A stretch of 64,000 nucleotides of DNA from Micropterix aruncella (lineage: Eukaryota > Arthropoda > Insecta > Lepidoptera > Micropterigidae), in NCBI GenBank assembly GCA_944548615.1, contig OX155967.1:62001-126000 (forward strand), given 5' to 3'. A model generated the notes under the pieces. It was not told the origin of the DNA, made no database searches, and was given only the letters and a program-made list of their open reading frames with translations. The translations under genes were made by a program, and so were the position numbers. This document shows, piece by piece, positions 53,418 to 62,382 of this stretch; positions within the stretch are counted from its first letter, which is position 1; each line of letters opens with the position of its first letter.

Positions 53418-53945
53418 CTACTGCCGCCGATTTCTTTTCGCCTGTTTAATATTTTTCAAATACCATTTTTTAGATTTTTTGTGGTTTTCATAATGACTTT
53501 TACGACCAAATGCATGCTTGCACTTCGTACAAACAAATCTCTTAATATTTCGGTGATTTATATTAATGTGTGTTATTAAGCTACTCTTTTGAGTGAAAGC
53601 TTTGTTGCATTCAGCGCGAATATAATTAATTTTAAGATGAACTGAGTTTATGTGTCTCGATAAGCTTCTTTGCCATGAAAAGCTGCAAGTGCATTTGTCG
53701 CACGCGAATGGCTTTAATTTCCGGTGGACAGAATTGACATGTTCAGTTAAATTTGTTTGACTAAAGAAAGCGCATTTACATTCCTCACATTCATATTCTT
53801 TAATTTTTCGGTGGACTCCATCGATGTGTTGTTTGAATTGGCTGTGACTTGGAAATTCTTTGTTACATAAATAACATGTGAATATATTCAACTGCAGGTG
53901 AGTGAATTTAACATGTGTTAATAAGCTGCTGCGAAAAGAATTTTC
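53418..53945 (-). pseudogene. C2H2 zinc-finger gene fragment, copy 1
   Basis: Longest of four copies of a C2H2 zinc-finger fragment on -; the host gene is not recognised. Fingers seen: CYLCNKEF...H-x4-H, CEECKCAF...H-x4-H, CDKCTCSF...H-x4-H, a degenerate finger starting R-A-E-C that has lost its first Cys, and CTKCKHAF at the end with one His and a basic tail (stop 53418-53420). Upstream of the first finger (beyond about 53945) the frame enters satellite-derived sequence, so no natural start is visible. Such proteins usually bind DNA, but this one is probably a captured piece. Confidence 0.6.
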
Positions 53946-54354
53946 AATTTTTCCAACGAGTACAAAAATCACATTTTCCGATATCGATGTGGCTTTCATA
54001 ATGACTTTTACGACCAAATGCATGCTTGCACTTCGTACAAACAAATCTCTTAATATTTCGGTGATTTATATTAATGTGTGTTATTAAGCTACTCTTTTGA
54101 GTGAAAGCTTTGTTGCATTCAGCGCGAATATAATTAATTTTAAGATGAACTGAGTTTATGTGTCTCGATAAGCTTCTTTGCCATGAAAAGCTGCAAGTGC
54201 ATTTGTCGCACGCGAATGGCTTTAATTTCCGGTGGACAGAATTGACATGTTTAGTTAAATTTGTCTGACTAAAGAAAGCGCATTTACATTCCTCACATTC
54301 ATATTCTTTAATTTTTCGGTGGACTCCATCGATGTGTTGTTTGAATTGTTTCAT
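53944..54354 (-). pseudogene. Zinc-finger fragment, copy 2, ending in satellite sequence
   Basis: Starts at ATG 54352-54354 (MKQFKQHIDGVH), in the middle of the first finger of copy 1. It has fingers CEECKCAF, CDKCTCSF, the degenerate R-A-E-C finger and CTKCKHAFGRKSHYE, then crosses into residues encoded by satellite DNA (H-I-D-I-G-K-C-D-F). The 43 bp at 53946-53988 are identical to 49103-49145. It is therefore a chimeric, non-natural C-terminus. Confidence 0.6.
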
Positions 54355-54643
54355 ATGTCAGGGTAGGGAAACCAGTCCACTTCTTTGAGTGTCCTCTCCA
54401 TCGCGGATCTCAGCAATCAACTTTCGATTTTAGGGAAAGAAAAACCTAACCTAACCTAACCTAACAGAAAAACTTAAAACATTTTTTTGTTTTAGTTTGA
54501 TGTACTGAATCATCCACTACAAGGATGCCGGTAATTAAATGTGGAGAGGTAAAAATATTCACCACTTTAATTTACCCTGACATGATAATTTGCTACTTCT
54601 TTTTCTAAATTTAAAATTAATAACCTATGACCGCTTTACTGCT

Positions 54644-55195
54644 TTATTTTTGGTTTGTAAAATAATATAAAATTATTTTATTCATGTAATCATGTCCTAA
54701 TGCGCCATTCTCAAACGTTGCTAACTTCGGGTTTGTATGCAAGTTTGATTTCTGCAAGAATGCCGTCTGCAAAAATGCCGCCTGCAAGGTTGCCGTCTGC
54801 AAGGTTGCCGCCTGCAAGGTTGCCTCCTGCAAATCTGCCCTCAACAGATTTGGAACAAATGCATGCTTGCACTTCGTACAAACAAATCTCTTAATATTTC
54901 GGTGATTTATATTAATGTGTGTTATTAAGCTACTCTTTTGAGTGAAAGCTTTGTTGCATTCCGCGTGAATATAATTAATTTTAAGATGAACTGAGTTTAT
55001 GTGTCTCGATAAGCTTCTTTGCCATGAAAAGCTGCAAGTGCATTTGTCGCACGCGAATGGCTTTAATTTCCGGTGGACAGAATTGACATGTTTAGTTAAA
55101 TTTGTCTGACTAAAGAAAGCGCATTTACATTCCTCACATTCATATTCTTTAATTTTTCGGTGGACTCCATCGATGTGTTGTTTGAATTGTTTCAT
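54644..55195 (-). pseudogene. Zinc-finger fragment fused to pentapeptide-like repeats, copy 3
   Basis: 183-codon open frame from ATG 55193-55195. Fingers as in copy 2 (degenerate finger now H-A-E-C). After CTKCKHAF the frame passes through the duplication junction into V-P-N-L-L-R-A-D-L-Q-E and then six five-residue steps of the type A-x-L-Q-x (ATLQA, ATLQT, AFLQT), read from the 15-bp minisatellite 54751-54840. It ends NPKLATFENGALGHDY...FTNQK. The fusion was created by the tandem duplication. It is open over its whole length, but nothing shows that it is expressed. Confidence 0.55.
54751..54840. repeat. 15-bp minisatellite, 6 units (copy a)
   Basis: Units of the type (T/C)CTGCAAGGTTGCCG. 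The same tract recurs at 55591-55680 (6 units) and 56432-56536 (7 units). Because the unit is 15 bp, every open frame across it gives a five-residue repeat. Confidence 0.92.
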
Positions 55196-55483
55196 ATGTC
55201 AGGGTAGGGAAACCAGTCCACTTCTTTGAGTGTCCTCTCCATCGCGGATCTCAGCAATCAACTTTCGATTTTAGGGAAAGAAAAACCTAACCTAACCTAA
55301 CCTAACAGAAAAACTTAAAACATTTTTTTGTTTTAGTTTGATGTCTGAATCATCCACTACAAGGATGCCGGTAATTAAATGTGGAGAGGTAAAAATATTC
55401 ACCACTTTAATTTACCCTGACATGATAATTTGCTACTTCTTTTTCTAAATTTAAAATTAATAACCTATGACCGCTTTACTGCT

Positions 55484-56035
55484 TTATTTTTGGTTTGTAA
55501 AATAATATAAAATTATTTTATTCATGTAATCATGTCCTAATGCGCCATTCTCAAACGTTGCTAACTTCGGGTTTGTATGCAAGTTTGATTTCTGCAAGAA
55601 TGCCGTCTGCAAAAATGCCGCCTGCAAGGTTGCCGTCTGCAAGGTTGCCGCCTGCAAGGTTGCCTCCTGCAAATCTGCCCTCAACAGATTTGGAACAAAT
55701 GCATGCTTGCACTTCGTACAAACAAATCTCTTAATATTTCGGTGATTTATATTAATGTGTGTTATTAAGCTACTCTTTTGAGTGAAAGCTTTGTTGCATT
55801 CCGCGTGAATATAATTAATTTTAAGATGAACTGAGTTTATGTGTCTCGATAAGCTTCTTTGCCATGAAAAGCTGCAAGTGCATTTGTCGCACGCGAATGG
55901 CTTTAATTTCCGGTGGACAGAATTGACATGTTTAGTTAAATTTGTCTGACTAAAGAAAGCGCATTTACATTCCTCACATTCATATTCTTTAATTTTTCGG
56001 TGGACTCCATCGATGTGTTGTTTGAATTGTTTCAT
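55484..56035 (-). pseudogene. Zinc-finger fragment fused to pentapeptide-like repeats, copy 4
   Basis: Same 183-residue protein as the copy at 54644-55195, offset by 840 bp, ATG at 56033-56035. The protein sequences are identical, so the second duplication is very recent or the copies are gene-converted. Confidence 0.55.
55591..55680. repeat. 15-bp minisatellite, 6 units (copy b)
   Basis: Same six units as 54751-54840, in the second 840-bp unit. Confidence 0.92.
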
Positions 56036-56324
56036 ATGTCAGGGTAGGGAAACCAGTCCACTTCTTTGAGTGTCCTCTCCATCGCGGATCTCAGCAATCA
56101 ACTTTCGATTTTAGGGAAAGAAAAACCTAACCTAACCCAACCTAACAGAAAAACTTAAAACATTTTTTTGTTTTAGTTTGATGTACTGAATCATCCACTA
56201 CAAGGATGCCGGTAATTAAATGTGGAGAGGTAAAAATATTCACCACTTTAATTTACCCTGACATGATAATTTGCTACTTCTTTTTCTAAATTTAAAATTA
56301 ATAACCTATGACCGCTTTACTGCT

Positions 56325-56609
56325 TTATTTTTGGTTTGTAAAATAATATAAAATTATTTTATTCATGTAATCATGTCCTAATGCGCCATTCTCAAACGTT
56401 GCTAACTTCGGGTTTGTATGCAAGTTTGCTTTCTGCAAGAATGCCGTCTGCAAAAATGCCGCCTGCAAGGTTGCCGCCTGCAAGGTTGCCGCCTGCAAGG
56501 TTGCCGCCTGCAAGGTTGCCTCCTGCAAATCTGCCCTCAACAGATTTGGAACTGTCAAAAGTGACATTTGTGCAAAACTGCCGCATGCAAAACTGGCGCC
56601 CCCTGTCAT
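56325..56609 (-). other. Pentapeptide-like minisatellite frame without zinc fingers
   Basis: 94-codon frame on - (MTGGASFACGSFAQM...) whose middle is seven A-x-L-Q-x steps and whose end equals that of the zinc-finger fusions (NPKLATFENG...FTNQK). A second frame of the same strand (56392-56622) reads G-G-N-L-A repeats. Having two frames with repeat content shows that coding is not demonstrated. This may be the ancestral form before fusion. Confidence 0.35.
56432..56536. repeat. 15-bp minisatellite, 7 units (copy c)
   Basis: Seven 15-bp units, one more than in copies a and b, in the third 840-bp unit. Confidence 0.92.
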
Positions 56610-56976
56610 CTGTCATTGTCATTTCGCTCGCACTCTGTGAATGACGATTTTAAGCTACGCTTTGATTTTGAGTGCCGCTTTCATTTGATTTGTGTTTTAT
56701 AACGCTACAATTCATTGAATCGTTTATAAAACATCCTTAAAACGTGTTTTTCAACGCGATTTTTCAACGCGAAAACGGTTTTTTAAAAGCCCCAATTGAC
56801 GGTTAAAACACCAAGCGACGGTTGGTGACGCGAATTTTCGCGATTTTTGGCGTCGCAAATTGAAATTTATCCCATATTCGTGTGTTTTTAAGCGAATTTA
56901 TAGTGATATAAGTGTACAATAGTGGTTTCATTCGTCAACATTTGATAGCTGTCAGTGGCAGATGTCATTAGAATAG

Positions 56977-57025
56977 GTGAGTGATAATTTTATTATTTTT
57001 GCTATTTTTCACTTGCTCTTAACAG
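56977..57025 (+). other. Possible 49-bp 5' UTR intron of the Helitron gene
   Basis: AATAG|GTGAGT at 56976/56977 is a strong splice donor. A pyrimidine-rich stretch and CTCTTAACAG end at 57025, 10 bases before the ATG. The size is at the lower limit of insect introns. This is inferred from consensus only. Confidence 0.35.
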
Positions 57026-57035
57026 ATTAACTACG

Positions 57036-60000
57036 ATGGCCAGTACGTCTACAAATTCTCAGGCTGAAAAAAAGTGTAGAGACCAAAATATGGACGAAAT
57101 TGTAATACAATCTACCGATACAGATATAGACGAAAGTGAAACAGAAATAGCACAGACAGCGCAATCGACAGAAATGAATATACCCCTAACCAGTGGAAGA
57201 CCAAAGAAAAAACTCCGTGGTACACATGCAGTAATAAATACACCACTAACCGCAGGCAGGTCAACGAAAAAACTCCGCGGCATATGTGCAACAAGACATG
57301 ATGTTCAGGTATCGCGGCATGAAAATGAACCGTTAGCTGATTCACAACGGCAACCGCAATCACCGGCTATTAAAGTAACAGTAAGCGGAGGCAGGCCAAA
57401 GAAAACGCTCCGCGGCATATGTGCAACAACAAGTGATGTTCAGGTATCGCGGCATGAAAATGAACCGTTAGCTGATTCACAACGGCAATCGAAATCACCG
57501 GTTATTAAAGTAACAGTAAGCGGAGGCAGGCCAAAGAAAACGCTCCGCGGCATATGTGCAACAACAAATGATGTTCAGGTATCGCGGCATGAAAATGAAC
57601 CGTTAGCTGATTTACAACGGCAACCGCAATCTACTGATATTCATCCGAGGCAGTCTCAGCCGACGAACAACAATCCAGCCAACGACCCACCGGTACGTGC
57701 GATAGAGACAGGACCGGACGCTGCTAATCGCCGTCAACTGGCACGGAATACAGCTCATCACCAACATGAAGTCAATCGTCAACTAATAAACGCGCGAGTA
57801 TACGATGACTACATTATCTCCGAAGACAATTCGGCAAATCCACCGCGTTTCGGACCAGTCGCAGCGCACAGCTCGGGTGCATTTGGCGCTATCTGCGATC
57901 ACTGCGACGCTTTGCACTTCGAGGGAGAACGGGTTGCACGACACTTCACACAATGCTGTCGTTCGGGACGCATACGATTGCCGCAGATCAGCTTTCCACG
58001 TTTTCTTCGACAACTCTTCGAGGCCAGGAACAGCGACTTTCGAGCACACATACGGAACTACAATTCCTCCGTTTCGTTTGTCTCCATAGGAGCTAACATT
58101 GTCCAGGCGCCGGGTCGTGGACCACCGTGTTTTATGCTAAACGGCGCTGTGTATCATCGAATGCGAAGCTTGGACGTACCAGACAACGACGATAACGTAT
58201 TGAGGCGATATGCGCAGCTGTATTTTATCGATTCGCCGACTCAAGCGACTGAAATACGATTGGCACATCGTGCTAATAACGAATTGGACGCTGATATTCT
58301 TCGCCAGATCGATGAATTCATTCGAGCGAACAATGCATACGCACGGATATTTCATCAAGCTCACGAGCGCTTGAGAGCGGCGGAAAACGACGAGCAAGCT
58401 GACAATTTGGAATTGGTGTTCAATCGTGAATATCAGATACCCGGAGTGCATCGCGGTCGTCAAAATGTGCCGGAGCCTGGAATCAACGAAGTCGCAGCCG
58501 TCGTCGTAACCGACGAAGATGGACAGCCTCCGTTTCACCGCGACTTTGCGGTCAGCGTTAGACAAGGCGCCGACCCGGGAGCGCCGCTGGACACGTTTGT
58601 CAGTGTTACCAGTCCAAGTTTGGATCCGCTGACTTATGCGTTGCTCTTTCCGTGCGGCGAAGCCGGATGGAACATACGATGGAACTGCGACAGCTATCCC
58701 GGCTTCGATCTGCGCAACGTCAACGCTTTGAATCGCAGAGTCACTCTTCTTCAATATAGAGCGGCGCAGTTTCAGATCCGTCCTCGCTGGTCACCGCTTC
58801 TGCACGCCGCCAATCTGACTCAACAATTCATCACGGACGCCTACGTCGGAATAGAGCAGAACAACATCGACTACATTCGGCTCAATCAAGATAGCATTTT
58901 GGCAGAACAGTATGAAGCGCTGAATGCGGCCGTGCAACGAGAAGCCGCAGCGCAGAACCTCGAAGCGGCACCGTCGATAATACTTCCGTCGAGCTTTACA
59001 GGATCGCCGCGAAACATGCGCCAGAACTTCTTGGATACCATGGCGATATTTGCGTACATAGGTCAACCGGATATTTTCATGACGTTCACCTGCAATCCTA
59101 AGTGGAAAGAGATCCAGGACAATTTGGAAGAATACGAGCAGCCTTGCGATCGTCCCGACTTGGTCTCGCGAGTGTTTAACCTCAAGTTGAAGGCTCTGAT
59201 GGGCGACATCAAGGGCGGACTTTTCGGTCGGGTTCTCGGTTTCGTGTATACGATCGAGTTTCAAAAGCGAGGCTTGCCGCACGCCCACATCTTGGTAACT
59301 CTCGAGGAAGATAGTAAGCCGAGAACACCGGAACAGATCGACCGCATCATCTGCGCCGAAGTTCCGGACGAAACGTGCAACCGGCCGCTCTTTAACATCG
59401 TCACTCGGTGCATGATACATGGGCCGTGTCCTGGAAGACCTTGCTGGGAAAATGGCAAATGCACGAAGTCTTTTCCCAAGCCGCTCAGAGTGGCCACAGA
59501 GGTGTTCCGGAAGAATTCATATCCGGTCTACCGTCGACGCGAAAACGACGTAGTGGTCAACGGCGTGCCGAAGAACAACGAATACGTGATTCCGTATAAC
59601 GCCTATTTGACGCTAAAATTCGACGCACACATCAACGTGGAGTGTTGTACCAATATGGCGGCCTCGATCAAGTATGTCTATAAGTATATTTTTAAAGGGC
59701 ACGATGTCGCTTCTATTAGACTGAATTGCAACGGCGAGCTGATCATGGACGAACCGAAGGCTTTCATAAGCGGAAGATACATCGCCGCCAACGAAGGAAT
59801 CTGGCGCATGTACGAGTTTAAAACTCACGATCGGTCGCTCGCCGTCGTTCGTTTGGCGATTCACATGCCGAATCCGGACATCATTTACTTCGAAGACGGA
59901 TTTGAAGGAAGACCTGAAAACGAAGATATCCGAACGCGGTCGCATCTCATCGCATTTTTCGAATTGAACGTAGAACGACGCGCGGCGCGAATCGAAGAGG

Positions 60001-62375
60001 AACGACGAGCTCGGCTGGAAAACCGAGTTCCCGAAATAGATTTGCCTTTACTGTATCGCGACACGCCGACGCGTTATGTCTATCAGTCGACTGCGCGACG
60101 TTGGGCACGACGACAACAGCGAGGCGATAGAGTCATCGGCAGAATACGCGATGTCAATCCTTCGAACAAGGAGTTCTTCGCTCTTCGGATGCTATTGCTG
60201 AATGTAGCCAATCCGACCGGCTTCGAATACCTGCGAACGGTCGACGATGTCGTCTTCGACACTTTCCTGGCTGCGGCGATTAGGTTGAATTTGCTGTTCG
60301 ACAATGCACTATTCGACGCGGTTCTACGCGATTTGGCCGCGATGCATATGCCGCAGCAGATTCGGCAGTATTTCGCCATAATGTTGGTGAAAGGCATCGT
60401 CGCTAACGTCGCGGGCCCGAACGATCCCGATACTCGATTGCGGCTTTGGGAACGTCACCGCGACGACATGTATGAGGATTTTCACCGCCGTCCAAATTTA
60501 GCGAACGCTTCCGTTGAAGATCTACGCGACTTGGCGCTTCGAGATCTCGAACGTCGCTTTCGTCGCGCCGGCAAAACTTGCAAAGATTTCGGACTGCCGG
60601 ATCCGCTCGGTCCGCTGCCGGAAGAGTTGCGACCCGAGCATCGGCCGCCACTATCGCCGCCCGGCGGTAATCGGATCGTACTGAATGCCGCACAGCAGGA
60701 GGGTTTCGATCGCATCATGACAGCTGCACGTGAACGTAAGCGAGGACAGCGGCCGCCGCACACCTGTTTCTTTGTCAGCGGACCGGGCGGTAGCGGAAAG
60801 ACGACGCTGTATCGCGAGATCATCCGAGCGGCTCGATGCGACGATATTTTAGTCAAAGTCTTCGCGACGACGGGCATCGCGGCGACGATGATGGAAGGAG
60901 GCGTCACAGCCCACAGCGGTCTGGGGTTGCCGATCGTTCTCGATCGGCATGCGAGATCTTGGCTGGAGAATGCCCAAAACAACGATCGGGCTCGAGAATT
61001 GGCCGCCGCTAGCGTCATAATGATCGACGAAATCACGATGATGACCAAAGACGGACTGCGGGTCATCGATCGTCTCCTTCGAATTCTCTCCGACGACCGC
61101 GATTTGGTGTTCGGCGGAAAGGTCGTCGTGGTCGGAGGGGATTTCCGTCAACTTCTGCCTGTGGTTCCGGGCGGATCGAGAACTGCAATAATAAGCGAGT
61201 CGATCGTCTCGAGTCCGCTGTGGCGTCACTTCCGTACCGTCTCATTGGTTCGGAACATGCGAGCTCAGGACGATCGACACAGCGATTGGCTTCTCGACGT
61301 CGGCACCGGAACGCTCGCTACCGTCGACGGTTTGACCGAGAACATGATCGAGATTCCGCCGGAGATGCTTCTCGACCTCGATCGCTTCCCCAGACCGCCG
61401 CCGGCGCGGGCCGGCGCGAGACCCAATGCGATTTCCTTCGAGTTGCGAGCGCTCACGGAAGAGGTCTTCGGAAACGATCCGAATCTTCTCACCGCGGAGG
61501 AACTGCAGTCTCGAGCGATTCTCGCTTCGACGGTACGGCAAGTTATGAACGTTAACAACGATATCATCTCGCGTTTGGCCGGAGAGGAGAAAGTGTTCCT
61601 CAGCGTGGATTCGCTCACTTCGGACGATGCGAACGACCATCTTAACTTTCCCCCGGAATACCTACACGAGCAAACGCCGTCCGGAATGCCACCTCATCGT
61701 TTGGTCCTGAAAGTCGGAGCGGTCGTTATGCTCTTGCGAAACCTGAATCAGGAAGACGGACTCAGTAATGGAACGCGATTCATCGTTCGACAAATGCGAG
61801 ACACGGCGATCGCCGCCGAAATCATCAGCGAAAGTCATCGAGGGGACGTCGTTTTCATTTCGTACATGGATCTTTCCAAGAAGGACGTCACGATGCCGTA
61901 CACGCTGAATCGTCGTCAGCTTCCGCTGATTCCGGCGTTTGCGATGACCATCAACAAGGCGCAAGGTCAGACGATCGAACGAGTGGGCATCTACCTCAAC
62001 GATGTAGTGTTTGCTCACGGTCAACTCTACGTTGCGTTGTCGCGCGCTCGGCAACGACGCAACATCACCGTGTACGTGAAGGAAATTCCGCAGCGCCAAG
62101 GCCGTTTGCTCGACGGCGATTCGAGAGTTTTCACGCGCAACGTCGTCTACAGAGAAGTCTTTCAGCAGCGGGCTGTCGATGAGCATCCGGACCGTGCCGA
62201 TGACGTTCGGCCGGAGGCGGACCGAGGCGTTCTCAATCGACAACTGGAAGACGACGACGAAGTGGATTATTATCTCGCCAACTGGGACTACAACGCTGAG
62301 CTCGAGGCTGAAATCGACGTATTACGACCGCATCCACTTCCTGTTTACCCAGTTCAGGAATGTCCGATAAATTGA
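57036..62375 (+). CDS. Helitron Rep/helicase transposase (RepHel)
   Basis: 1779-aa protein for rolling-circle transposition, uninterrupted. The N-terminus (about 40-205) has tandem 45-residue repeats with AT-hook-like cores (GRPKKKLRG, GRPKKTLRG). A Cys motif C287-D-H-C...CC follows (CDHCDALHFEGE). A Helitron-like N domain is at about 655-800. The Rep nuclease has H-A-H at about 749-751 (GLPHAHIL) and the twin-Tyr motif with Y880, Y882 and Y884 (YVYKYIFKG). The C-terminal PIF1-type helicase has Walker A GPGGSGKTT at 1249-1257, Walker B with I-D-E at 1330-1332, GGDFRQLLPV, and the last motif LYVALSRAR at 1664-1672. No OTU, RPA or endonuclease extra domain is seen. Two-metal nuclease and helicase residues are all present, so it may be active. 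GC and codon use (CGA/CGC/TCG-rich) differ from the AT-rich surroundings. Confidence 0.95.
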   Translation: MASTSTNSQAEKKCRDQNMDEIVIQSTDTDIDESETEIAQTAQSTEMNIPLTSGRPKKKLRGTHAVINTPLTAGRSTKKLRGICATRHDVQVSRHENEPLADSQRQPQSPAIKVTVSGGRPKKTLRGICATTSDVQVSRHENEPLADSQRQSKSPVIKVTVSGGRPKKTLRGICATTNDVQVSRHENEPLADLQRQPQSTDIHPRQSQPTNNNPANDPPVRAIETGPDAANRRQLARNTAHHQHEVNRQLINARVYDDYIISEDNSANPPRFGPVAAHSSGAFGAICDHCDALHFEGERVARHFTQCCRSGRIRLPQISFPRFLRQLFEARNSDFRAHIRNYNSSVSFVSIGANIVQAPGRGPPCFMLNGAVYHRMRSLDVPDNDDNVLRRYAQLYFIDSPTQATEIRLAHRANNELDADILRQIDEFIRANNAYARIFHQAHERLRAAENDEQADNLELVFNREYQIPGVHRGRQNVPEPGINEVAAVVVTDEDGQPPFHRDFAVSVRQGADPGAPLDTFVSVTSPSLDPLTYALLFPCGEAGWNIRWNCDSYPGFDLRNVNALNRRVTLLQYRAAQFQIRPRWSPLLHAANLTQQFITDAYVGIEQNNIDYIRLNQDSILAEQYEALNAAVQREAAAQNLEAAPSIILPSSFTGSPRNMRQNFLDTMAIFAYIGQPDIFMTFTCNPKWKEIQDNLEEYEQPCDRPDLVSRVFNLKLKALMGDIKGGLFGRVLGFVYTIEFQKRGLPHAHILVTLEEDSKPRTPEQIDRIICAEVPDETCNRPLFNIVTRCMIHGPCPGRPCWENGKCTKSFPKPLRVATEVFRKNSYPVYRRRENDVVVNGVPKNNEYVIPYNAYLTLKFDAHINVECCTNMAASIKYVYKYIFKGHDVASIRLNCNGELIMDEPKAFISGRYIAANEGIWRMYEFKTHDRSLAVVRLAIHMPNPDIIYFEDGFEGRPENEDIRTRSHLIAFFELNVERRAARIEEERRARLENRVPEIDLPLLYRDTPTRYVYQSTARRWARRQQRGDRVIGRIRDVNPSNKEFFALRMLLLNVANPTGFEYLRTVDDVVFDTFLAAAIRLNLLFDNALFDAVLRDLAAMHMPQQIRQYFAIMLVKGIVANVAGPNDPDTRLRLWERHRDDMYEDFHRRPNLANASVEDLRDLALRDLERRFRRAGKTCKDFGLPDPLGPLPEELRPEHRPPLSPPGGNRIVLNAAQQEGFDRIMTAARERKRGQRPPHTCFFVSGPGGSGKTTLYREIIRAARCDDILVKVFATTGIAATMMEGGVTAHSGLGLPIVLDRHARSWLENAQNNDRARELAAASVIMIDEITMMTKDGLRVIDRLLRILSDDRDLVFGGKVVVVGGDFRQLLPVVPGGSRTAIISESIVSSPLWRHFRTVSLVRNMRAQDDRHSDWLLDVGTGTLATVDGLTENMIEIPPEMLLDLDRFPRPPPARAGARPNAISFELRALTEEVFGNDPNLLTAEELQSRAILASTVRQVMNVNNDIISRLAGEEKVFLSVDSLTSDDANDHLNFPPEYLHEQTPSGMPPHRLVLKVGAVVMLLRNLNQEDGLSNGTRFIVRQMRDTAIAAEIISESHRGDVVFISYMDLSKKDVTMPYTLNRRQLPLIPAFAMTINKAQGQTIERVGIYLNDVVFAHGQLYVALSRARQRRNITVYVKEIPQRQGRLLDGDSRVFTRNVVYREVFQQRAVDEHPDRADDVRPEADRGVLNRQLEDDDEVDYYLANWDYNAELEAEIDVLRPHPLPVYPVQECPIN
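57250..57640 (+). repeat. 135-bp coding tandem repeat in the Helitron N-terminus
   Basis: The phrase CAGGTATCGCGGCATG recurs at 57306, 57441 and 57576, exactly 135 bp apart, so 45 residues per unit. Each unit includes one GRxxKKxLRG box. The frame is kept in all units. Confidence 0.9.
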
Positions 62376-62382
62376 CTTGGTA

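Larger units (their letters stand above)
54349..56640. repeat. 840-bp tandem duplication with zinc-finger fragments
   Basis: Units start at 54349, 55189 and 56029 (GTTTCATATGTCAGGG), exactly 840 bp apart. Units 1 and 2 are almost identical. Each contains a CCTAA tract (54445-54465, 55285-55305, 56125-56145), an AT-rich part, a 15-bp minisatellite and, in units 1 and 2, a zinc-finger fragment. Unit 3 lacks the finger: after GATTTGGAAC it continues into unique sequence (TGTCAAAAGTGACA) toward the Helitron. It may be the parental arrangement. Confidence 0.9.
56641..62375 (+). mobile_element. Autonomous Helitron (termini not resolved)
   Basis: Contains one large intact Rep/helicase gene. The outer limits are uncertain: I found no clear 5' TC terminus and no hairpin followed by CTRR at the 3' side. 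The leader starts after the third 840-bp unit and the 328-bp tandem repeat begins right after the stop codon, so the real element may reach into the flanking repeats. Confidence 0.75.

Noticed and set aside
53200..53493. 97-codon plus-strand frame before the zinc-finger copies
   Set aside because: Its end is the antisense of the zinc-finger tail and its start is AT-rich noncoding sequence; no recognisable motif.
54445..54465. CCTAA tract as a telomerase RNA template
   Set aside because: Templates usually hold about one and a half repeats. Four repeats in a tandemly duplicated, TE-rich context fit a repeat remnant better, and no supporting RNA structure or promoter is visible.
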